Shown: positions 51,620-59,317 of the stretch, in pieces
Layout: every line of letters begins with the position of its first letter
Position numbering within the stretch: the first letter of the stretch is position 1
Assembly: GCF_902833145.1 (NCBI RefSeq)
Contig: NZ_CADFEN010000005.1
Location: 434,001-498,000 of the forward strand
Length of the DNA: 64,000 nt
Direction: 5' to 3'
DNA from: Burkholderia sp. BCC0506
GTDB taxonomy: Bacteria > Pseudomonadota > Gammaproteobacteria > Burkholderiales > Burkholderiaceae
Translations under genes and position numbers: made by a program
Notes under the pieces: generated by a model
Told to the model about the DNA's origin: nothing
Seen by the model: only the letters and a program-made list of their open reading frames with translations
Database searches by the model: none

Positions 51620-53706
51620 CGCCCCGCGCGCCGGGCGCGGCGCCCCTCGAGAATCAGCAGGCCGAGCAGGTACGGCGCGCCGATCAGCGCGGTCAGCACG
51701 CCGGCCGGCACTTCGCGCGGCGCGACGACCGTGCGCGCCGCGAGATCCGCGGCCCCGAGGATCAACGCACCGCACGCCGCCGCGAGCCACAGCCGCGTGC
51801 GATGCCGGCGCGCGCCGAGCATCGTCGCGACGTGCGGCGCCATCAGCCCGATGAAACCGACCGGCCCGACCGCCGCGACGGCCGCGCATGCGGCGAGCGT
51901 CGCGATCGTCAGCGCGAGCGGCCGCAGCGCGGCCACCGGCAGGCCGAGCGCGGCCGCCTGGTCGTCGCCGAGCGCGAGCATGTCGAGCGGCTTCGCGAGC
52001 CACGCGAACACCGGCACCGCGAGCACGCACCACGGCAGCAGCATCGACACCTCGCCCCAGCTGCGGCCATACGTGCCGCCGACGAGCCACACGACGAAGC
52101 GCGCGGGCTGCACGCTTTCCTGCGTGATCAGCCATTGCGCGAGCGTGGTCCACAATGCGCCGATCACGATGCCGGTCAGCGCGACCGCGAGCGGCGCGTA
52201 GCGATGCCGGTGATTCAGTGCGAGCGTGATCGCGAGCGACAGCGCGCCGCCGATCAGCGCGGCGGCGGCCTGCGTCACATGGCCCATCAGCGGCCACGTC
52301 GACAATGCGAACAGCGTGACGAGCCCCGCGCCCTGCGTGACGCCGAGCACTTCGGGACCCGCGAGCGGATTGCGCACGACGCTTTGCATCGCGACGCCGC
52401 TGACGGCGAGCAGCGCGCCGGCGAGCAGCGCGCACAGCAGGCGCGGCAGGCGCAGGTCGATCAGCATGCGCGCGAGCGCATCGTGACCGGACAGCGCGGC
52501 CGACCAGCGCGCGGGCGACAGCCACTCGGGGCCGGCCGACACGCCGACGAAGATCGCCAGCGCGCCCGCCGCGACGAACAGCGCGGTGCGCAGCGGCCAG
52601 CCGAGCCGTTCGAGCCAGCCGACGAGCCGCGTCGCGCCGCCGCCCGCCGCGCGTTCGGCATCCGCATGCAGCACGCCCGACCACGCGGCGCCGCGCCGGA
52701 TCATCGCGAGCATCAGCGGCGTGCCGACCAGCGCGATCGCGACGCCGGTCGACAGCGTCGCGTCGAGGCCCGACGCGAGCACCGCGCTGTCGGTGACGAG
52801 CACGAGCGCACCGCCCGCGAGCGCCGACAGCGGCACCAGCACGCCGAGCCGGGCCGCGCGTGCGCCGCGCACCTGGCGCAGCAGGTTCGGTGCGACGAGG
52901 CCGACGTACGACAGCGGGCCCGCGATGCTGACGGCCACGCTCGTGAACGCGACCGCGACGATCGTCGCCGCGAGCCGCGTCGCATCGACGCGCACGCCGG
53001 CCGCGGCCGCCGCGTCGTCGCCGAGCGTGAGCGGATTCAGCGGCCGGATCACGAACGGCAGCGCGACGAGCGGCACGACGAGCCAGCGCGCGGCAAGCGC
53101 GAGGCCCGTCGCGCCCGGCTGGTACAGGCTGCCGTTGGTCCACAGCGCGGCGCCCGCGATGTTCTGCTCGAAGAACGCGAGCACGAGCGTCGACAGCGCG
53201 GCGAACAGCAGCATGCAGACACTGCCCGCGAGCACGAGCCGCAACGGCGTCGCGCGCCAGCCGCCCGCCGCGACGATCGCGCACGCGGCCGCGGCGAGCC
53301 CGCACACGAACAGCAGCGGCACCGACGCGACGCCCGCCAGCGCCGGCACCAGCATCGCCGCGAGCAGGCCGAGCTGGGCGCCGCCCGTCACGCCGAGCAG
53401 GTCGGGCGACGCGAGCGGATTGCGCGTGAGCGACTGGAACAGCGCGCCGGCGATGCCGAGGCAGCCGCCCGCGACGAGCGCGGCCGCGACGCGCGGCAGC
53501 TCGAGGTCGAACAGGAACACGTGCGCGAGCGACGCGGCATCGCTGCCGGGCGCCGCGTCCCACCACACGCGCAGGTCGGGAGCAATCCGCAGCGCCGCGA
53601 GGAGCGCGATCAGCGCGACGAGGCCGAACGCGATCGCGCCCGAACGCCCGTTGGCCGCGCCCTTGCCCGTTGCTGCAAGGCGCTTGCGCATCGCGAACGT
53701 CGTCAT
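51616..53706 (-). CDS. orbD: OrbD, fused FecCD-type permease for ferri-ornibactin
   Basis: The 696-residue protein is a tandem fusion of two iron-siderophore permease halves, as in FhuB. The first half (residues about 1-345) contains [20 protein letters not shown] and [18 protein letters not shown]. The second (about 350-696) contains the parallel [20 protein letters not shown] and [18 protein letters not shown]. About 20 membrane segments are expected. It forms the inner-membrane channel with the OrbC ATPase and receives cargo from OrbB. Start and stop overlap orbC and orbF by four bases each. Confidence 0.94.
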   Translation of the reverse strand: MTTFAMRKRLAATGKGAANGRSGAIAFGLVALIALLAALRIAPDLRVWWDAAPGSDAASLAHVFLFDLELPRVAAALVAGGCLGIAGALFQSLTRNPLASPDLLGVTGGAQLGLLAAMLVPALAGVASVPLLFVCGLAAAACAIVAAGGWRATPLRLVLAGSVCMLLFAALSTLVLAFFEQNIAGAALWTNGSLYQPGATGLALAARWLVVPLVALPFVIRPLNPLTLGDDAAAAAGVRVDATRLAATIVAVAFTSVAVSIAGPLSYVGLVAPNLLRQVRGARAARLGVLVPLSALAGGALVLVTDSAVLASGLDATLSTGVAIALVGTPLMLAMIRRGAAWSGVLHADAERAAGGGATRLVGWLERLGWPLRTALFVAAGALAIFVGVSAGPEWLSPARWSAALSGHDALARMLIDLRLPRLLCALLAGALLAVSGVAMQSVVRNPLAGPEVLGVTQGAGLVTLFALSTWPLMGHVTQAAAALIGGALSLAITLALNHRHRYAPLAVALTGIVIGALWTTLAQWLITQESVQPARFVVWLVGGTYGRSWGEVSMLLPWCVLAVPVFAWLAKPLDMLALGDDQAAALGLPVAALRPLALTIATLAACAAVAAVGPVGFIGLMAPHVATMLGARRHRTRLWLAAACGALILGAADLAARTVVAPREVPAGVLTALIGAPYLLGLLILEGRRARRAGR

Positions 53707-54551
53707 ACGGCGAGGTCCCGGTCGAACACGCCGGCCGCCTGCGGCGCGGCGCCGGTCGACGGCCCGTAGGCCGGCACGCACATCGGCGCGCCCGTCTGCG
53801 GATGCGCGAGCTTCAGCATCTCGACGCCGAACGCCGCGCGCAGCCGCGCCGGATCGAGCATCGCGTCGGGCGTGCCCTGCGCGACGACGCGGCCCGCGCG
53901 CATCAGCACGATCTCGTCGCTGTACGCGGCCGCCTGGTTCAGGTCGTGCAGCACCCACACGATCGTCAGCCCGCGCGTGCGGTTCAGCGCACGCAGCGCA
54001 TCGAGGATGTCGAGCTGGTGATGAATGTCGAGATAAGTCGTCGGTTCGTCGAGCAGCACGATCGGCGCTTGCTGCGCGAGCGCCATCGCGATCCACGCGC
54101 GCTGGCGTTCGCCGCCCGACAGCGCGCCGACGTCGCGCTCCGCGTCGCCGGCGAGGCCGCTGGTCTCGAGCGCCTCGTCGATTGCCGCATGATCGACCCG
54201 CGACAGGCCGCGCAGGAAACCGCCGTACGCATAGCGCCCGTACGCGACGAGCTCGCGCACCGTGAGGCCCGACGGGATCTGGTTGAACTGCGCGAGCATC
54301 GTCAGCTCGCGCGCGAGCGCGCGACGGCGGAACGACGCGAGCGGCTTGCCGTTCACGTCGACATGGCCGGCTCGCGCGGGCTGCAGACCCGCCAGCGTGC
54401 GCAGCAGCGTGCTCTTGCCGCAGCCGTTCGGTCCGCACAGCGCGGTCACGCGGCCGGCCGCGATCGACAGGTCCAGCCCGTCGATCACGACATGGTCGCG
54501 ATAGCCCACCGACAGCCCGCGCGCGGCAAGCGCGGCGGTACGACGCGTCAT
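53703..54551 (-). CDS. orbC: OrbC, ATPase of the ferri-ornibactin importer
   Basis: The 282-residue protein starts MTRRTAALAARGLSVGYRDH, its ATG overlapping the orbG stop (TGATG). It has Walker A GPNGCGKSTLLRTL near residue 41, the signature LSGGERQRAWIA near 143, Walker B PIVLLDEPTTYLD near 163 and the switch His in VLHDLNQAA. Order and length match FecE/FhuC-type ATPases. It powers the OrbD permease. The longer open frame upstream is a shadow of orbG. Confidence 0.95.
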   Translation of the reverse strand: MTRRTAALAARGLSVGYRDHVVIDGLDLSIAAGRVTALCGPNGCGKSTLLRTLAGLQPARAGHVDVNGKPLASFRRRALARELTMLAQFNQIPSGLTVRELVAYGRYAYGGFLRGLSRVDHAAIDEALETSGLAGDAERDVGALSGGERQRAWIAMALAQQAPIVLLDEPTTYLDIHHQLDILDALRALNRTRGLTIVWVLHDLNQAAAYSDEIVLMRAGRVVAQGTPDAMLDPARLRAAFGVEMLKLAHPQTGAPMCVPAYGPSTGAAPQAAGVFDRDLAV

Positions 54552-55558
54552 CAATCCTCCGTTCGGTCGCGCGGGACCGTGTAACTCTGCGCCATCGCGA
54601 CGACGACCTTGCGCGGCCCCTCGAACGGGTCGCGCGCATGCGCGGTCAGCATGTTGTCGAGCATCAGCACGTCGCCGGTGCGCCACGGGAACACGATGCG
54701 CTGCTGGTCGAGCACGCCGCGGATTTCCGCGAGCGCGTCGGCTTCCAGCGGCTCGCCGTCGCCGTAATACACGTTGCGCGGCACGTTCTCGAGCCCGACC
54801 GCGTCGACGAGCGCGTCCTGCATGTCGTCGTCGAGCGCCGACAGGTGAAACAGGTTCGCCTGGTTGAACCACACGCGCTCGCCCGTGCGCGGATGACGCG
54901 CGACGGCCTGGCAGCGTTCGCGCGTGCGCAGCAGCAGCTCGCCGTCGTCGTCGGTGCGCCACGCGCATTCGATGCCGCGCGCCGCGCACATCCGCTCGAC
55001 CTCGGCCGGCTCGTCGGTGCCGAACGACTGCTGCCACGGCAGGTCGAGCCCCTGCCCGAAATTGCGCACGTACAGCAGCTCGCGCTGCTCGAAACGCGCG
55101 ACGAGCGCGGGATCGAGCGCGCGGTACACGGCGCGGCTGTCCGCGATCGGCGTCGCGCCGCCCTGCGGCGCGGCAAGCGCGCAGTGGAACCAGATCCGCA
55201 GCGGCCATTCGCGCGTGTACGACTGCTCGTTGTGCAGCGGAATCGCGCGGTGCGGCGGGTATTCGGTCGACGTGTAGACCGCGCCTTCGACCTGGCTGCG
55301 CGGCGTCGACGCGTATTCATAGCCGATCAGCGGATCGCCGAACGATGCCGCGAATTGCTGGAACGCATCGATCGACGGCACGTGAAAGCCCGTGAACAGC
55401 ACGCCGCCCGCCCGTTCGAGCGTGTCGGCCGCGATCTCGCGCGCAAGCGGCGCGACGTCGTCGATCGACATCCCGTCGCCGCCGCGCGGCGACACGACGG
55501 TGGGCAGCCCCGGCTCGATACGCAGGTCGTCGAGCGTCGGCAACGAAAGCAGGGTCAT
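54551..55558 (-). CDS. orbG: OrbG, TauD/SyrP-like aspartate beta-hydroxylase
   Basis: The 335-residue protein begins MTLLSLPTLDDLRIEPGLPT and belongs to the Fe(II)/2-oxoglutarate TauD/TfdA superfamily. The metal site is seen as IPLHNEQSY (His plus Glu, an HxE variant) near residues 106-114 and a distal His in VLMLDNMLTAHARDPFEG near 305, followed by the 2OG-binding Arg region. In siderophore loci such proteins hydroxylate Asp at the beta carbon, here the D-threo-beta-hydroxy-Asp of ornibactin, probably on the OrbI carrier. It lies 45 bases after orbH. Confidence 0.9.
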   Translation of the reverse strand: MTLLSLPTLDDLRIEPGLPTVVSPRGGDGMSIDDVAPLAREIAADTLERAGGVLFTGFHVPSIDAFQQFAASFGDPLIGYEYASTPRSQVEGAVYTSTEYPPHRAIPLHNEQSYTREWPLRIWFHCALAAPQGGATPIADSRAVYRALDPALVARFEQRELLYVRNFGQGLDLPWQQSFGTDEPAEVERMCAARGIECAWRTDDDGELLLRTRERCQAVARHPRTGERVWFNQANLFHLSALDDDMQDALVDAVGLENVPRNVYYGDGEPLEADALAEIRGVLDQQRIVFPWRTGDVLMLDNMLTAHARDPFEGPRKVVVAMAQSYTVPRDRTED

Positions 55559-55603
55559 GCAACGTCCTCTTCAGGTGGCGCGCCGCACACGCGGCGCAAC
55601 GGG

Positions 55604-55846
55604 TCACGACGCGCGCGTCGCGCGCTCGCCGTCCATCGCGCGGCGCAGGCTCGCGGGGCGCATGTCGGTCCAGACGGTCTCGATGTGCGCGAGGCAGTCC
55701 GCCTTCGGGCCGCTCACGCCCACTTCGCGCCAGCCGGCCGGCACGGGCCGGAACGTCGGCCAGATCGAATACTGTTCTTCGTCGTTGATGACGACCGTAT
55801 AGACGAGATCGTCGATGTCGGCGGAAGGCGTCGGGGCTTGCGTCAT
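55604..55846 (-). CDS. orbH: OrbH, MbtH-like NRPS partner
   Basis: The 80-residue protein starts [20 protein letters not shown]. It carries the MbtH signature in two parts: [20 protein letters not shown] followed by WREVGVSG, and then [17 protein letters not shown], with the conserved Trp residues. MbtH-like proteins bind NRPS adenylation domains and are often needed for their folding or activity; OrbI and OrbJ are the obvious clients. It is the first gene of the OrbS-dependent import operon. The leader shows no strong ribosome-binding site. Confidence 0.93.
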   Translation of the reverse strand: MTQAPTPSADIDDLVYTVVINDEEQYSIWPTFRPVPAGWREVGVSGPKADCLAHIETVWTDMRPASLRRAMDGERATRAS

Positions 55847-55910
55847 GATCGGAAAATCGCTGGGCGGTTGAAGGAGGCGAAGCGGCGGATTCGGCCGCTC
55901 CTGTCTGATA

Positions 55911-55935
55911 GACGGTTGGCCGGCGTGTTTTTTTA
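55911..55935 (-). promoter_or_regulatory. Putative OrbS-dependent promoter of orbH operon
   Basis: Minus strand TAAA (55935-55932), 17 bases, CGTC (55914-55911), continuing CGTCTATCAG exactly as at orbE. The TAAA uses the TAA stop codon of orbS (55935-55933), so the -35 element is embedded in the end of the sigma factor gene. Confidence 0.7.
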
Positions 55936-56601
55936 CCGCCGCCGCGCGCGGCCGCCCAGGAACACCGGGCAGGCGACGCCGCGATGGCATGCGTCGAGGC
56001 ATTCCGCGCAGTGGCGCTCCGCGTCGCGCACCATGAAATGCACGAGCGTCTGCGACACGTTCAGCGCGCGCGCCGCGCTCTGCAGCGTCTCCTCGCGCAG
56101 CCGCACCATCTCGAATGCCGCGCGGCTGCGCGCCGGCAGGTCGTCGAGCGCGGCCCACACGCGCCGCAGCGTATCGCGCGTCATCAGCGCGGCTTCCGGC
56201 GTCGGCTCGGGCGACGGCACGTCGAAGCCATCATCCTCTTCCGTGTGATAGACGTTTTCGAGACTTTGCCGACGGCAGGCATCGATCGACGCATTGCGCA
56301 CCATCCGCGTCACGTACGCGACCGGCTGGCGCACCGCGTCCTGGTTCGGGAATTCGACGAGCTTCACGAACACGTCGTGCACGACGTCTTCCGCGCGGCT
56401 CGCGCAACCGACGAAGCCGCGCGCGACGTTGACGAGCATCGCGCGGTGGGCGATCAGCACGTCGAGCAATGCACCCTGCGCACGGGGCTCGGACGCCCGG
56501 CGCGCACGCGGCGCGGCGCGCGGCGGCAGGTCCGGATAACTGCCGAGAAACGGGTTTGCCGCTGTCGCCGCCGGTCGGTCGAGCACTTCCGCCATGGCCA
56601 T
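55933..56601 (-). CDS. orbS: OrbS, ECF iron-starvation sigma factor
   Basis: The 222-residue protein has sigma region 2 ([55 protein letters not shown]) and region 4 ([40 protein letters not shown]). The C-terminal tail is unusual, with Cys at 198, 201, 205 and 211 plus nearby His. As I recall, such C-terminal Cys have been linked to iron-dependent control of OrbS activity. No anti-sigma gene is adjacent. It directs RNA polymerase to the TAAA/CGTC promoters of the locus. GGAG lies 8 bases before the ATG, and a Fur box overlaps its promoter. Confidence 0.95.
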   Translation of the reverse strand: MAMAEVLDRPAATAANPFLGSYPDLPPRAAPRARRASEPRAQGALLDVLIAHRAMLVNVARGFVGCASRAEDVVHDVFVKLVEFPNQDAVRQPVAYVTRMVRNASIDACRRQSLENVYHTEEDDGFDVPSPEPTPEAALMTRDTLRRVWAALDDLPARSRAAFEMVRLREETLQSAARALNVSQTLVHFMVRDAERHCAECLDACHRGVACPVFLGGRARRR

Positions 56602-56632
56602 CGATCTGCTCCGTCAAATTCCGAGATAGCGC

Positions 56633-56664
56633 AATTTAACGTAAACGCAAATCATTCTCAATCC
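56633..56664 (-). promoter_or_regulatory. Fur-controlled sigma-70 promoter of orbS
   Basis: Minus strand TTGAGA (56661-56656), 17-base spacer, TAAATT (56638-56633). A Fur-box-like 19-mer, GGATTGAGAATGATTTGCG, covers 56664-56646 and overlaps the -35. This fits Fur repression of orbS in iron-rich cells. Confidence 0.75.
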
Positions 56665-56893
56665 GATTACGAGATGACCCTTCCGGTTGTCTGGATTTGT
56701 CTGAACAATCGCCGGAATCGTCGCCGGTGCGGACCGGTACACGTCTGCGCCGCACGGGCTCCCTTCATTTCTCCGACGCATGCTTTCACATTCATGACGA
56801 ATGCCTGCACGTGTCATCGGCGGTAGCAACTTCTTACCGCGTGAAATTTTGAGGGCTCGTGCGATCGACATGCCGTTCCCAACGGAGAACGAC

Positions 56894-57133
56894 ATGACGT
56901 CCATCGTGTTATCCGCCGTCATGGTGGGCGCGCGGTCGAGCGTGATGCTCACCGGCTGCGTCGCCTACCCTGGCCCGGCCGAAGTCACGATCGGCTGGCA
57001 TGGCGATCGTGACTGGGACGGAAATCGCTACTGGGAGCGCCGCGACTGGGAAGTCCGGCATGCCGGCCCGCGTGACGATCGCCGGGACGACTACCGGGAC
57101 GACCGCCGCGACGAACGACGGCCGCAGTGGTGA
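56894..57133 (+). CDS. Small lipoprotein, function unknown
   Basis: The 79-residue product starts MTSIVLSAVMVGARSSVMLT, with GGAG 8 bases before the ATG. The lipobox is MLTGC, which would make Cys near residue 21 the lipidated residue. The mature part contains many Trp, Asp and Arg residues, with the tail DRRDDYRDDRRDERRPQW highly charged. I do not recognise a family. It lies 46 bases upstream of another tiny secreted protein and both precede a strong terminator, so they may be co-transcribed. Confidence 0.6.
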   Translation: MTSIVLSAVMVGARSSVMLTGCVAYPGPAEVTIGWHGDRDWDGNRYWERRDWEVRHAGPRDDRRDDYRDDRRDERRPQW

Positions 57134-57179
57134 TGCCGCTGCGCTCACGTCATCCATCACTCAACGACAGGACCTCGAC

Positions 57180-57317
57180 ATGAAGATGCTACTGACAACC
57201 CTCACCGCCGCCGCCGTGGCCGCTGCCGTGCTCGTGCCGGCCATCGCCGAAGCGCATCCGCACCGCGTGTGTCACTTCGAGCATCACCATCACCGGGTGT
57301 GTCACTGGGTGCGGTAA
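57180..57317 (+). CDS. Tiny secreted His/Cys-rich peptide
   Basis: The 45-residue product starts MKMLLTTLTAAAVAAAVLVP, with a signal peptide ending AEA near residue 24. The mature part is only about 21 residues, HPHRVCHFEHHHHRVCHWVR, with two RVCH repeats around an HHHH core. This could chelate a metal (Zn, Cu or Ni) or haem, but no function is known. It ends just before a 13-bp terminator stem. An AGGA element about 8-9 bases upstream could serve as the ribosome-binding site. Confidence 0.6.
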   Translation: MKMLLTTLTAAAVAAAVLVPAIAEAHPHRVCHFEHHHHRVCHWVR

Positions 57318-57320
57318 ACG

Positions 57321-57351
57321 AAACGAGGCGCCGCAAACCGGCGCCTCGTTT
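57321..57351. terminator. Strong hairpin terminator, possibly bidirectional
   Basis: A perfect 13-bp stem (57321-57333 with 57339-57351) with a 5-base loop CAAAC ends in TTT on the plus strand and has AAA at its start, giving TTT on the minus strand too. It closes the two small plus-strand genes and may also stop the fimbrial operon reading from the other side. The following 57352-57549 stretch holds only a GCCGGC hairpin and no supported gene. Confidence 0.8.
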
Positions 57352-57549
57352 CATCGCTTCACCTGCACGCGACCATGCTCGCTAGCGCATGGCCGGCAAC
57401 AACAGCCGGCACGACGCGAGCCGTGCCGGGATGACGGGCATGCGGCAGACGCTTCGCCGCATCGCCGCCTTCTCCTGCGTCGGTACACCAATGAAAATCC
57501 CGTGCGGGCAGCATGTTGCGCGGCGCACGCCGCTCATGCCGCACCGCGC

Positions 57550-58577
57550 TCAGTACAGGAAAATCCGGATCGTCGCCGACGCGTTGAACGGCCCGATCTT
57601 CGGCGGTCCGAACGACTTCAGCACCGCGTCGAGCATCACGCTCTGATTGGCGACGTTGGCCGGAAACTGCGTGAGCGTGAACTGCTTGTTGAATTCCATC
57701 GGCTTGCCCTGGCTGTCTTCCAGGCCGATGCCGAAGTTGCTGTTGCTTTCAGGCACCAGCAAGCCGTTCTGCACGGTGCCCTTCGTCGCTTCGAAGTAAC
57801 CGTCGACGCGCACCGGAATGCTGCATTTCTTCGTCAGCGACAGCGAGAACCGCTTGCGCGGCACGGCCGGCAGGAAGCCGTTGCCGGACGTCTGCACCTG
57901 CCCGAAATTCACGATGCCCGTCTCGGGCGTGACCAGCACGTCGACCGTGCACGGCGTCGGCTTGAGCTTTTGCAGCCCGCTCAGGAAGTAGCGGAAACTC
58001 CCGCTGCTGTTCAGCCCGCGTTCGCCGTCGAACTGGAACACCGCGTAGACGTCCGACGGCGGCGTCACCCACGTTCCGCGCTTGCGCACGACAATCTGAT
58101 ACGTGATGCTGATCGGTACCTTGGGGCACCCCCTTGCGCGACCTCCCGATCGCTCATATGGCACACGCCCACGGAGCTGCCCGTATCGATGCGATCGCCC
58201 TGCAGGCTGCCGCGCCCGTAATGGTCTTCGCCACCGTAGCGAATGCCGATTTCGAGCCCCCATGCAGCCGGATTCTGCATCGCCGGATTCGCGTAGAAGT
58301 AAACCTGCTCGGGGAAGTTCTGCAGCCTGGGGACGTCCTTGTAGCAATAGCCGGTCGTCGTGCGCGGAGGCGAGACCCAGATCACATAGCCGTCCGGCGC
58401 GTCGGTCGGATACGACGCGACGTTGCCGATCGATTCGGTCAGCGACATGCCGCTGCCGTTCGCGACACATTTCAACGCCCATGCCGGCTGCGCAAGCGCG
58501 ACGAACAGCGCGAGCACGCACCACCGGAGCCACCCCGGCATCCGCGCCGCCGCCCCGCTTCGCATGCCCGCGCTCAT
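57550..58577 (-). pseudogene. Fimbrial tip adhesin-like gene, reading frame broken at a G5 run
   Basis: The start at 58577 (MSAGMRSGAAARMPGWLRWC, a signal peptide ending near PAWA) overlaps the chaperone stop as ATGA. The frame runs through a secreted N-terminal domain (SLTESIGNVASYPTD, PPRTTTGYCYKDVPRL) to about residue 149. The remainder, a C-terminal pilin-like domain (VTPETGIVNFGQVQTSGNGF, PFNASATIRIFLY), lies in the -1 frame. The switch falls at five Gs (plus-strand C at 58129-58133). One added G (or removal of two) joins both halves into about 342 residues, a normal two-domain adhesin length. A true mutation, slipped-strand phase variation or a base-count error would all explain this. 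Confidence 0.75.
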
Positions 58578-59317
58578 TTCTTCACGCTCTTGCACGCGCC
58601 CGCGTCGCACGCATACTCGACCGCGACCTGGCCGCCGTAGTCGTCGATATGCGTGACGAACAACGTCGCGCCCACCGCGCCCTTGAACGGCACGTCCGCG
58701 GTGCTCATCGGGCTCACCATCACCGGATCGGGCAGCACCGGCGTCTTCTGTGCGCCCGCCGCCACGTCGACCACCGTCACATGGAACGGCGTCGGGTTGT
58801 CGAACACGAGCTTGTGCGCGGCGGCGTCGACGCGCAGCGTCATCGGCAGCGTCGGATCCTCGTCGCGCGACGGCTGCACGCCCTTCGGCCGGTAGAACAG
58901 CTTCATCTGCGTGTGCAGCGCGATCTGCAGCGCGTTCGGCGTGTCCGTCTTCGGCGGCACCTCGCGGATGTTCAGGTAGAACACCGTCTCGCGATCGGCC
59001 GGCAGCGCGGTGCCCGGCAGCTTCGCGATCCGCAGCACGTTGCGCTCGTTCGCCTCGACGCGCTGCAGCGGCGGCACGACCATCAGCGGCGACGTGATCT
59101 TGTTGCCCTTCGCGTCCTCGAGCCACGACTGCACGAGGTACGGATAGGTCGCGCTCTTGTTCGTGATCGTCACGATCGCCGCCTGTTCGCCTTCATTGAA
59201 GATCACGCGCGTGCGATCGGGCACGATCGACGCGTGCGCGGCGCCCGCCAGCAGCGTGCCGAAGGTCGCGAGCGCGCAGACCGCGCGCCGCGGGAAAAGA
59301 GGAGTAAACAGTTTCAT
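58574..59317 (-). CDS. Periplasmic fimbrial chaperone (FimC/PapD-like)
   Basis: The 247-residue protein starts MKLFTPLFPRRAVCALATFG, with a signal peptide ending AHA near residue 30. It shows the PapD-type donor-strand chaperone pattern: SIVPDRTRVIFNEGEQAAIV, NKSATYPYLVQSWLED, PLMVVPPLQRVEANERNVLR (with the conserved subunit-anchoring basic residue), LPADRETVFYLNIREVPPK and QIALHTQMKLFYRP. It folds pilin subunits in the periplasm and delivers them to the usher. Its ATG overlaps the usher stop and its stop overlaps the adhesin start. Confidence 0.94.
   Translation of the reverse strand: MKLFTPLFPRRAVCALATFGTLLAGAAHASIVPDRTRVIFNEGEQAAIVTITNKSATYPYLVQSWLEDAKGNKITSPLMVVPPLQRVEANERNVLRIAKLPGTALPADRETVFYLNIREVPPKTDTPNALQIALHTQMKLFYRPKGVQPSRDEDPTLPMTLRVDAAAHKLVFDNPTPFHVTVVDVAAGAQKTPVLPDPVMVSPMSTADVPFKGAVGATLFVTHIDDYGGQVAVEYACDAGACKSVKK

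Noticed and set aside
58129-58133. Programmed -1 frameshift in the adhesin gene, analogous to chlD
   Set aside because: The G5 run does not give a good tandem-slippage heptamer in frame (GGG GGT to AGG GGG) and no strong stem follows. A base change or count error is simpler.
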